From contig MEPT01000032.1 of the NCBI GenBank assembly GCA_001769925.1, positions 1-7,386 of the forward strand: DNA of 7,386 bases, written 5' to 3'. The DNA comes from Bdellovibrionales bacterium RBG_16_40_8. GTDB lineage: Bacteria > Bdellovibrionota > Bdellovibrionia > Bdellovibrionales > UBA1609. The notes under the pieces were generated by a model, which was given only the letters and a program-made list of their open reading frames with translations, searched no databases and was not told the DNA's origin. Shown in pieces: positions 1 through 5,840 of this stretch. Made by a program: the position numbers and the translations under genes. Within the stretch, counting starts at the first letter, position 1. The number at the start of each line of letters is the position of its first letter.

Positions 1-1252
1 GTTCAAGGTGAAGACGTCTTGTGCCATTAGTATAGCTATCTGGGTGGTGAATGCCAAAAATAACAAGACCGCTTTGTAAAAGCTGAAATAATTTTCTAGA
101 GAAGGCAAAATTAAAGGGCGACTCTTTTATTAATCGAAATAACATTAGAGAGTTATACCCGTATATAGAAGACACTGAAATGTCAGCTGGGCTGTCATTG
201 TCTTTTAAAAACATCATAAGTTGCGCAAGAGATAGCATATCTGGCTCAATTATTTTACCAAGCTGAGACAGGTTAATAGTTGGGTAATATGAATATGGAT
301 TACATAGAATAGGTAATGAATCAACTTCGTCTGCAGATCTAAGAACAATACGAGCGGTACCTAGCGTACCGGCTGCCAGTGCTAGAATTTTTGCGGTTAA
401 ATTAATTTTCTCGCGAGTTTTAATATCAATACCCTGTACAAGTACAGCGTCTGGATTTTCGGTATATTTGGTAATTAATAAATTTTTATAATATTTAAAA
501 TTTGGTTTTTTTAAAAGATTATCTAAAGTCATCCAGGGTCTATAGACAGATTTCTCTGAGTCATTATAAAATTCCATATCACGGTATGCGTGTGCTTTTC
601 TCTCATTTCTATTTTTGCCGAGAATCGCTAGCGAAGCTTCTCCGAGATAAAATCCTTTTGTATTAAACAGAGTTTTTTTTATGGCGTAGTGATTTAAAAT
701 TTTTTGAAAATGCTTCGTTATTCGAATTGTTGGTTCTAAATTATTTAAGTGGCTAGTAGTAAAATCAACTATATCAATACCAGGGTTAGACACGCCAATG
801 CGATCAGCAATAATTTGATATGATTCGCGAAGTTTTGAACTTTGAAGCCCGCACATTGATAGCTCTGCATCTGAAAATGTATAGCAGCCGGCGCCCCAGC
901 CTACACCGAGCCCCCCCGTGGCTAGACTTTCGTATGGGTAAAAGGTGTTTGAAATTAAAGGTATCAAGTCATCAGCTTTTTCTATCATATACTTTCTTGG
1001 CGCTGTGAGTTGAGCGCCTACAGAAACTGACCCCCAAGAGAGAGCTTCGAAATTATGACCTAAAAAATAAGAGTCTTGTTTTTCGTCAATTTGTCTAAGT
1101 TCGGTAAAATTTTTTCTCGGTATTTCGCTGTCAAGATTAGGATTTTCTACCCCAACGTCTACCATCAATACGTTCTTGCCAAATTCAATTAGCGTTGTGG
1201 CTAAATGTACGGCCGCTGCCCCCGATCCAACTATTATAACTTCTGCATGCAT
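1..1252 (-). CDS. FAD-dependent oxidoreductase, GMC-like, partial (3' end cut by the window edge)
   Basis: The minus strand is open without a stop from the ATG at 1252-1250 to base 1, giving 417 complete codons. Residues 5-34 form a Rossmann-type FAD-binding start: VIIVGSGAAA, then an acidic residue in VDVG (Asp32) placed to bind the ribose. Around residues 115-126 a glycine-rich stretch, GGLGVGWGAGC, resembles the conserved GG..xxWGG/WGA segment of GMC-type oxidoreductases. Near residues 287-300, ALAAGTLGTARIVLRS matches the 'AxGAxxTxRlLLxS' segment of that superfamily. These are read directly; the assignment rests on family knowledge. GMC enzymes oxidise alcohols, sugars or sterols; the substrate here is unknown. 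Family members are usually about 500-570 residues, so roughly a hundred or more C-terminal residues, including the usual catalytic His region, probably lie outside the window. The Shine-Dalgarno site is weak. It is divergent from the TPR lipoprotein gene. Confidence 0.75.
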   Translation of the reverse strand, partial: MHAEVIIVGSGAAAVHLATTLIEFGKNVLMVDVGVENPNLDSEIPRKNFTELRQIDEKQDSYFLGHNFEALSWGSVSVGAQLTAPRKYMIEKADDLIPLISNTFYPYESLATGGLGVGWGAGCYTFSDAELSMCGLQSSKLRESYQIIADRIGVSNPGIDIVDFTTSHLNNLEPTIRITKHFQKILNHYAIKKTLFNTKGFYLGEASLAILGKNRNERKAHAYRDMEFYNDSEKSVYRPWMTLDNLLKKPNFKYYKNLLITKYTENPDAVLVQGIDIKTREKINLTAKILALAAGTLGTARIVLRSADEVDSLPILCNPYSYYPTINLSQLGKIIEPDMLSLAQLMMFLKDNDSPADISVSSIYGYNSLMLFRLIKESPFNFAFSRKLFQLLQSGLVIFGIHHPDSYTNGTRRLHLE

Positions 1253-1280
1253 TAATTCTGCCCAGCCTTTTAGTTTTTAT

Positions 1281-1286
1281 TTTATA
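1281..1286 (-). promoter_or_regulatory. Candidate -10 element for the oxidoreductase gene
   Basis: On the minus strand TATAAA lies 28 bases upstream of the ATG at 1252, inside the 105-base divergent gap. No good -35 hexamer sits 16-18 bases further upstream, so this is a weak candidate. The gap also holds the 8-base palindrome AGTGCACT (1301-1308), which could be an operator but may be chance. Confidence 0.25.
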
Positions 1287-1357
1287 ACCAGCACATTGTA
1301 AGTGCACTAGTTTTTTGGCACAATTACTCAGTAAAAGGATATTAAAAAGAGGGGCGC

Positions 1358-2089
1358 ATGGGGTTCTGGTATTTTGCAGACAAGTCTTATTTAATTATTA
1401 CGACGTGTTTAATTTCGATTATACTTGGGTGCACAAAGACACCAGAGACTAAAATAACTCAGCCGCCAACGACTGATGAAAAAATAAAAAGTATTTTAAA
1501 TAAAGTAGAGTTAGTGCCAAGCTTTGAAAATTATATTGCCTTAGGTCTCGAATATTCTGCGGCCAAGCGTTCGTCAGAAGCGCTTGCTGCTTTTGAAAAG
1601 GCCAAAAATATTAATCCTGAAGCGCCGTTATCGTGGAATAATATTTGCAACGAATACAATGTTCAAAAAAAATATTTTGAGGCTATAAGTAGTTGCGAAA
1701 GGGCCATTAAGCTTGAACCCAACTTTGTGTTGGCAAAAAATAATTTGCGGCATTCTCAAAACATGCTTGCGGAATATAAAAAACAAGTTGCTGAAAAAAA
1801 TAAGATGGAATTGGCGGCTCCAAACATAGAGGCTAGCAAACTTATAGCAATCGGTTTAGAGTTTTATAATTTGAAAGATTATGAAGGGGCCAACGCCGCG
1901 TGGCAGCGAATTAAATCTACTGATAAGCAGTACGCCATAGCGCAAAACAATTTAGCGAGTTCATTCATTTTATTGGGTCAACTAAGCGCTGCTGAAAAAG
2001 CAATTAAAATAGCGCTAAAACTTGAGCCAAAAAATAAGTTATTTCTGAATAATGAAAAATGGCTCGAACAAGTTAAGGCTAAAAAATAA
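1358..2089 (+). CDS. TPR-repeat lipoprotein
   Basis: This encodes 243 residues with a lipoprotein-type signal: a hydrophobic stretch at residues 11-23 ends in the lipobox ILGC, so Cys25 is the likely lipidated residue of the mature protein. Thr26 in the +2 position is not an inner-membrane retention Asp by the E. coli rule, so outer-membrane location is likely. Four TPR-like helix pairs can be read at about residues 57-90, 91-124, 160-193 and 194-227. They carry the usual A/G/Y/A pattern and end in 'A..L(N/E)P' turns such as AKNINPEAP, AIKLEPNF and ALKLEPKN. TPRs mediate protein-protein contacts, so it may be a scaffold or assembly factor in the periplasm; no specific partner can be named. 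The ATG is preceded by GAGGGG at 1349-1354, which supports this start. Two Cys residues outside the lipobox (97 and 113) remain in the mature protein. Its stop abuts the stop of the convergent downstream gene. Confidence 0.85.
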   Translation: MGFWYFADKSYLIITTCLISIILGCTKTPETKITQPPTTDEKIKSILNKVELVPSFENYIALGLEYSAAKRSSEALAAFEKAKNINPEAPLSWNNICNEYNVQKKYFEAISSCERAIKLEPNFVLAKNNLRHSQNMLAEYKKQVAEKNKMELAAPNIEASKLIAIGLEFYNLKDYEGANAAWQRIKSTDKQYAIAQNNLASSFILLGQLSAAEKAIKIALKLEPKNKLFLNNEKWLEQVKAKK

Positions 2090-2674
2090 TTAGTTGGTGC
2101 CATTTAAAATTTTTTCTGCTACGGCAGAAGGTGATGCTGGGGGCTTTAACATAGACCTCATTCTAAACTCTGTTTTTACTTTGCTAGAAACTTCAATTTT
2201 AGCATTGCGAATTTTTTCAAAAAAAACTTTTACAACCTTATTATTTTTAACATCTGGCTTAAATTCACTTAAAATGTTTTCAAGAATTATTAGTGATGTA
2301 GCTTGCTTGTTGGCGGCAGATTTCGTTTTTTTGATCTCATCGAGGGTAGCCGTGACAATTTCATCTACCGTACTTTCATAGGATGCAAAATTCTTTAGCC
2401 GTGACTTAACTGTAGGCACCAGTTGCGACACCATATTGTCAGAGTTGGGGCGAGAAAAAATAAGCTGCAATGCGTCTTTTAGGTTGGCTTTTGCGCTATC
2501 AGGGTCAGTTTCTGCTTTTTTTTCGGCTACGATAATGCGTTTTTTAACTCTATTTGACATTTCGTCATAAGTTTTCATTTGCAAATCGGTGTATATGTAT
2601 TCTCCTGCTAACGTGATGCAGGACCACATGAGTACGATTGCAAAAATCCCTTTAGACAGCGTATGACTTTTCAT
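2090..2674 (-). CDS. Secreted helical protein of unknown function
   Basis: This encodes 194 residues that I do not recognise. Residues 1-23 look like a Sec signal peptide: Lys2 and Lys8, a hydrophobic core at 9-22, and a likely signal peptidase I site after TLA (Ala23), leaving a mature protein that starts GEYIYTD. Cys19 lies within the hydrophobic core and is preceded by MWS, a poor lipobox, so lipidation is possible but less likely. The mature chain of about 171 residues has no cysteine. It is rich in Lys, Glu, Ala and Ser and reads as a run of amphipathic helices, with a short Pro-rich break near the C-terminus (LKPPASPSA). No catalytic motif is visible. No clear Shine-Dalgarno site precedes the ATG, but this start gives a well-formed signal peptide. 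The gene converges with the TPR lipoprotein gene and is divergent from the DsbA-like gene across 39 bases, so a role in the cell envelope is reasonable but unproven. Confidence 0.75.
   Translation of the reverse strand: MKSHTLSKGIFAIVLMWSCITLAGEYIYTDLQMKTYDEMSNRVKKRIIVAEKKAETDPDSAKANLKDALQLIFSRPNSDNMVSQLVPTVKSRLKNFASYESTVDEIVTATLDEIKKTKSAANKQATSLIILENILSEFKPDVKNNKVVKVFFEKIRNAKIEVSSKVKTEFRMRSMLKPPASPSAVAEKILNGTN
2114..2129 (+). other. Short hairpin with UACG tetraloop
   Basis: TTCTGC, TACG, GCAGAA forms a perfect 6-bp stem. On the plus-strand transcript the loop is closed by C-G, giving a cUACGg (UNCG-type) tetraloop, which is known to be unusually stable in RNA. It begins 25 bases after the stop of the TPR lipoprotein gene, within the 3' end of the convergent gene. 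No U-tract follows it on the plus strand, so it is not a standard intrinsic terminator. It could protect or define the 3' end of the plus transcript, or simply be coding sequence of the opposite gene (AVAEK). Confidence 0.35.
2638..2667 (+). promoter_or_regulatory. Candidate promoter for the DsbA-like lipoprotein gene
   Basis: TTGCAA (2638-2643) and TATGAC (2662-2667) are separated by 18 bases and match the sigma70-type -35 and -10 consensus at 4 of 6 positions each. The site would lie inside the signal-peptide codons of the divergent gene, because only 39 bases separate the two starts. It is a weak match, given for lack of a better one. Confidence 0.25.
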
Positions 2675-2701
2675 GCAGAATACAGTTTCAATTAATTCAA
2701 C

Positions 2702-2707
2702 AAGGAG
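2702..2707 (+). promoter_or_regulatory. Shine-Dalgarno site that fixes a TTG start
   Basis: AAGGAG lies six bases before TTG at 2714. This strong site, together with the lipoprotein signal that follows (MKLRRFF...), makes the TTG the likely start of the DsbA-like gene. Confidence 0.8.
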
Positions 2708-2713
2708 TTCAAC

Positions 2714-3514
2714 TTGAAATTACGAAGATTTTTCATTGGAGTATTGAGCATTATAGCGGGACTAGCGCTTGTGGCATGTAGTCCCTCGTCGTCACAACTT
2801 AAGAAAGTTATGCAAGATAATCCAGATATTCTTTATGCGGCTATTGAGGCAAACCCTAAAGGATTTTTTGATGTCATTCAGAAAGCTCAGGGTAAAGCGC
2901 GTGAGTCGCAAATGGAAGACCAAATGTCTGGTGAGCTAAAACGTGTAACCGAAGAGATGAAGTCGCCTAAATCGGTAGAACTTGATAATTCGCGCGCAAG
3001 TATTGGCCGGTCTGGTGCGCCAATAACTATCGTTTCATGGGCTGACTTTAATTGTGGGCACTGTTCTCAAGCTGCCGAAACTATGGAGAAAATTGCAGAT
3101 ACTTACAAAGATAAAGTGTATATTGTATTTAAACATCTACCAATCCTTTCAGAAGATAGTCGCATGGCTGCAGAATATATGGAGGCCATAGCTTTACAAG
3201 ATAAAGATAGAGCGTGGAGGTTTCACTCTGAAGTTTTTGAGAAACAATCTGAATTTCGTCAAGGAAAAGAAGATTTTCTGAAAAAAATCGCGAAATCTGT
3301 AGGCGCTGATCTAGGTAAAATTAAAAAAGATATTAAGGGAGATGCGGTAAAAAAACGCATCGATGCAGACGTAGCAGAAGCTAGAAAATTTGAATTTAAT
3401 GGTACCCCAGGATTTATGATTAATGGTGCGTCAGTACACGGTGCGTACCCATACGATTTTTTCAAAAAAGTTATCGATTCGGTTCTTGCAGGCGATAGCT
3501 CAGCGAAGAAATAG
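2714..3514 (+). CDS. DsbA-like thioredoxin-fold lipoprotein, CGHC active site
   Basis: This encodes 266 residues, begun by TTG. A basic n-region (KLRR) and a hydrophobic core end in the lipobox LVAC, making Cys22 the likely lipidated residue; Ser23 follows. Residues 27-60 contain a helical 'NPDILYAAIEANP' segment like the N-terminal helical region seen in ScsC/Com1-type DsbA relatives. The thioredoxin/DsbA fold runs from about residue 86 to 258. It has the β-strand ITIVSWADFN, the redox motif Cys114-Gly-His-Cys117, the inserted helical domain (about 145-220), and the cis-proline loop GTPGF (Pro232). Members oxidise, reduce or isomerise disulfides in exported proteins or act as formate-like redox carriers; the direction here is unknown. 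CGHC is the dipeptide found in eukaryotic PDI, while E. coli DsbA has CPHC. The mature protein retains no other Cys besides the lipid anchor and the active-site pair. The CDS is monocistronic as far as visible, followed by a hairpin. Confidence 0.88.
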   Translation: MKLRRFFIGVLSIIAGLALVACSPSSSQLKKVMQDNPDILYAAIEANPKGFFDVIQKAQGKARESQMEDQMSGELKRVTEEMKSPKSVELDNSRASIGRSGAPITIVSWADFNCGHCSQAAETMEKIADTYKDKVYIVFKHLPILSEDSRMAAEYMEAIALQDKDRAWRFHSEVFEKQSEFRQGKEDFLKKIAKSVGADLGKIKKDIKGDAVKKRIDADVAEARKFEFNGTPGFMINGASVHGAYPYDFFKKVIDSVLAGDSSAKK

Positions 3515-3537
3515 AGCTAATTATTTTACACGGTGCT

Positions 3538-3569
3538 TATCGAGCTACTGATCCCACCAGTGCTCGATA
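3538..3569 (+). terminator. Strong hairpin downstream of the DsbA-like gene; possible terminator without U-tract
   Basis: The arms ATCGAGC (3539-3545) and GCTCGAT (3562-3568) pair perfectly. One outer T-A pair and an inner A-T plus CTG/CAG extend this to about 12 bp with a single bulged T (3546) and the loop ATCCCAC. It starts 24 bases after the stop codon, where a terminator would be expected. The sequence after it (ATTGACCGC) is not U-rich, so intrinsic termination is doubtful. It may stabilise the 3' end of the mRNA instead. Confidence 0.45.
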
Positions 3570-3600
3570 TTGACCGCTATACTCCTAATATAGAGCTAGG

Positions 3601-3629
3601 TTGTAGTCCTTAGGTCGATTTGCTATAAC
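3601..3629 (+). promoter_or_regulatory. Candidate promoter of the lipA operon
   Basis: TATAAC (3624-3629) matches the -10 consensus at 5 of 6 positions. Seventeen bases upstream is TTGTAG (3601-3606), which keeps the TTG of the -35 element. A transcript would begin near 3636 and have a leader of about 25 bases carrying the Shine-Dalgarno site TAAGGA (3647-3652), eight bases before the lipA ATG. The spacing and position fit well; no operator is evident. Confidence 0.5.
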
Positions 3630-3660
3630 ACATCCAGATCAAACGCTAAGGAATAATAGA

Positions 3661-4566
3661 ATGCAGACAAGTGAACCAAATAAGGCGACAAAGACGCTAA
3701 AGCCAGAGTGGATAAAAGTTCGCGCACCAGTAGGTGAAAAATATTTTACCATTAAAAATTTATTAAAATCGCTTAATCTCGCAACTGTATGCCAAGAGGC
3801 GCGCTGCCCTAATATGGGTGAATGCTGGAATGGTGGTACTGCTACCTTTATGCTTATGGGTGAGGTATGTACTCGTGGCTGCCGATTTTGCTCGGTAAAA
3901 ACGGGTAACCCCAAAGGTAAAATTGATGGAGATGAACCTAAAAAAGTAGGTCAAGCCATTATTAAAATGGGCCTTGATTACGTGGTGCTGACTTCGGTTG
4001 ATCGTGATGATCTGCCTGATGAGGGTTCTGGTCATTTTGCCCGAACGGTTGAGGCCATTAAAGAGGGTAATCAAAATATTTTAATTGAGGTATTAACTCC
4101 AGATTTTAAAGGCAATGAAGGCTTCATTGCTAGAATAGTTGATGCAAAACCAGATGTATTTGCACACAACATTGAAACGGTTGAGCGTTTACAAAAGCGT
4201 GCCAGAGACCCGCGAGCTAGTTACCTGCAATCTTTAAGGGTACTTGAATTTGTAAAAAAATACGACCCAACACGATTTACAAAAACTTCAATTATGCTTG
4301 GGCTTGGTGAAAAAGATGATGAGGTGCTAAAATCTTTACATGATTTGCGCGCAGTAAATTGTGATATCGTAACATTTGGACAGTATTTGCAGCCAACAAA
4401 AACAAAATTAAAAGTTGAAGAATTTGTAACTCCTGAAAAATTTGATTGGTGGCAAAAGACTGCTGAAAATATGGGCTTTCTCTACGTTGCAAGTGGCGCG
4501 CTAGTGCGCAGCTCATATCGAGCCGGAGAATTTTTTGTCAAAGGTATAATTGAAAGGGGAAAATAA
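3661..4566 (+). CDS. lipA: Lipoyl synthase LipA
   Basis: This encodes 301 residues, near the usual 290-320 for LipA. The protein is a radical-SAM enzyme of the cytoplasm that inserts sulfur atoms at C6 and C8 of the octanoyl chain held on lipoyl domains, giving the lipoyl cofactor. The auxiliary 4Fe-4S cluster motif is Cys44-X4-Cys49-X5-Cys55 (CQEARCPNMGEC). The radical-SAM cluster is Cys70-X3-Cys74-X2-Cys77 (CTRGCRFC). The C-terminal RSSY motif at residues 283-286 carries the serine that ligates the auxiliary cluster in known LipA proteins. All key residues are present. TAAGGA lies eight bases before the ATG. The gene leads an operon: its stop is one base before the ATG of the E2 gene, and the E2 Shine-Dalgarno site lies in its last codons, so translation of the two is probably coupled. 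Confidence 0.97.
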   Translation: MQTSEPNKATKTLKPEWIKVRAPVGEKYFTIKNLLKSLNLATVCQEARCPNMGECWNGGTATFMLMGEVCTRGCRFCSVKTGNPKGKIDGDEPKKVGQAIIKMGLDYVVLTSVDRDDLPDEGSGHFARTVEAIKEGNQNILIEVLTPDFKGNEGFIARIVDAKPDVFAHNIETVERLQKRARDPRASYLQSLRVLEFVKKYDPTRFTKTSIMLGLGEKDDEVLKSLHDLRAVNCDIVTFGQYLQPTKTKLKVEEFVTPEKFDWWQKTAENMGFLYVASGALVRSSYRAGEFFVKGIIERGK

Positions 4567-4567
4567 A

Positions 4568-5824
4568 ATGGCTGGCCGTGAAGTTAAGTTGCCCGATATC
4601 GGTGAGGGCGTAACAGAAGGTGAAATGGTTAGGTGGTTAGTCAAAGTCGGAGATTTAGTTAAAGCTGATCAGACAGTCGCTGAAGTTATGACCGATAAGG
4701 CTACAGTAGAAGTACCGACACCAGTTGCTGGTACGGTTAAAGAACTGAAAGTTAAAGAGGGGGATATTATTCCCATTGAATCTACAATGTTGGTACTTGA
4801 AGTGAGTGGCACGGCAGGATCTGCAGCGACTGTTACCCCAGCCCATGCGCAGTCAGCCCACACGCCGTTATCAAGCGCTCACCGTCGTGAGACTAACAAT
4901 TCAGAAACAAAAGTGTATCCGCCAACAGCCGGGGCGCACGTGCTTGCAACCCCTGCAACCCGCCGACTCGCCCGTGAAATTAATGTTGATGTAAATGTAA
5001 TTGCTGGTACAGGACCTGTCGGGCGAGTAACTAGAGATGATGTGATAAAGACAAAAACTAGCTCGAAAAGCGCTGATGCCATGGGTGGCGCGATTGTCAT
5101 ATCTACCACATCAGCCGGCCCAACCGAAAAGCGCGTACCACTTCGGGGTATTCGCCGTAAGATAGCTGAACAAATGCAAATGACGAAACGTGTGGTGCCG
5201 CATTTTACTATTATGGATGAGGCAAATGTGACGGCACTTGTGCGTCTACGCGCTGAATCTAAAGAAGCAGCTGAAAAATATGGAGTCAAGGTCACATATT
5301 TGCCATTTGTGATGAAGGCGCTAATTTCTTCGATGAAAGAATTTCCGATGTTTAATGCAAGCGTCGACGACCAAGCAGGTGAGATCGTATATAAAAAATA
5401 CTACAATATTGGGTTTGCGGCTGACACGCCAAATGGTCTTCTGGTGCCAGTAATTAAAAATGCCGACAAAAAAACAATTTTAGAAATTTCTAAAGAAATT
5501 ATCGATCTTGCTAAAAAAGCGCGTGATGGCAAAATCTCGCTAGAAGATATGAGGGGGGCAACAATTACGATCACCAACATTGGTAGTGTTGGTGGCACAT
5601 ATGCAACTCCTATTATTAATCATCCTGAGGTTGCTATCATCGGCATGTATAAATTAGATATGAAGCCAGTGTATAAAGAAGGTGCATTTGTTCCAACGCA
5701 AGTTATGAATTTTACAGTGACCTGTGATCATCGTCTCATTGATGGAGCTGTGGCGGCCAACTTTTTGAAAGCGTTTTTAAAGCGTATAGAGAATGTGGGC
5801 CAACTTATTTTAGAAATGACTTAA
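4568..5824 (+). CDS. Dihydrolipoamide acyltransferase, E2 of a 2-oxo acid dehydrogenase complex
   Basis: This encodes 418 residues from the ATG at 4568. AGGGGA (4555-4560) lies seven bases upstream, and the lipoyl domain begins at once, which favours this start over the upstream in-frame TTG at 4550. Order of parts: a single lipoyl domain (about 4-78) with the lipoyl lysine Lys44 in MTDKATVEVP; a linker (79-123); a peripheral subunit-binding domain (about 125-160, ATPATRRLAREINV to GRVTRDDV) that would hold E1 or E3; a second linker; and the acyltransferase domain (186-418) with the catalytic His388 and Asp392 in DHRLIDG. E2 forms the core of the complex and passes the acyl group from lipoate to CoA. 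The SDKA-like lipoyl motif and GGTYATPIINHPEVAI resemble both pyruvate and branched-chain E2 proteins, so the substrate is open and pdhC or bkdB would be a guess. The coding of the first linker is clearly richer in GC than the catalytic domain. Confidence 0.95.
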   Translation: MAGREVKLPDIGEGVTEGEMVRWLVKVGDLVKADQTVAEVMTDKATVEVPTPVAGTVKELKVKEGDIIPIESTMLVLEVSGTAGSAATVTPAHAQSAHTPLSSAHRRETNNSETKVYPPTAGAHVLATPATRRLAREINVDVNVIAGTGPVGRVTRDDVIKTKTSSKSADAMGGAIVISTTSAGPTEKRVPLRGIRRKIAEQMQMTKRVVPHFTIMDEANVTALVRLRAESKEAAEKYGVKVTYLPFVMKALISSMKEFPMFNASVDDQAGEIVYKKYYNIGFAADTPNGLLVPVIKNADKKTILEISKEIIDLAKKARDGKISLEDMRGATITITNIGSVGGTYATPIINHPEVAIIGMYKLDMKPVYKEGAFVPTQVMNFTVTCDHRLIDGAVAANFLKAFLKRIENVGQLILEMT

Positions 5825-5840
5825 TAATCAGGAGTTTTTA

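Noticed and set aside
820..1008. Plus-strand 62-residue open frame
   Set aside because: It lies antisense to the oxidoreductase gene, has no family features, and the opposite strand is open for 417 codons with clear FAD motifs.
1315..1345. TTGGCA and TATTAA as a promoter for the TPR lipoprotein gene
   Set aside because: The -10 would be only 12 bases before the ATG, leaving no room for the Shine-Dalgarno site in the transcript.
2094..2381. Plus-strand 95-residue open frame
   Set aside because: It is antisense to the secreted-protein gene, whose signal peptide and helical composition make it the better call; the hydrophobic content is what antisense of Lys/Glu-rich coding gives.
3570..3594. 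TTGACC with TATAGA as the lipA promoter
   Set aside because: The spacer is 13 bases, too short for a sigma70-type promoter; TTGTAG/TATAAC with a 17-base spacer is better placed.
3639..4074. Two minus-strand open frames opposite lipA
   Set aside because: They are shadows of lipA, whose cluster cysteines and RSSY motif are intact.
4550..4567. Upstream TTG start for E2 (six extra residues)
   Set aside because: The ATG at 4568 has a well-placed AGGGGA site, which lies within the proposed extension, and the lipoyl domain starts right after the ATG.
4879..5295. Minus-strand 138-residue open frame inside the E2 gene
   Set aside because: It overlaps the E2 binding and catalytic domains entirely and shows no recognisable motif or plausible start context.
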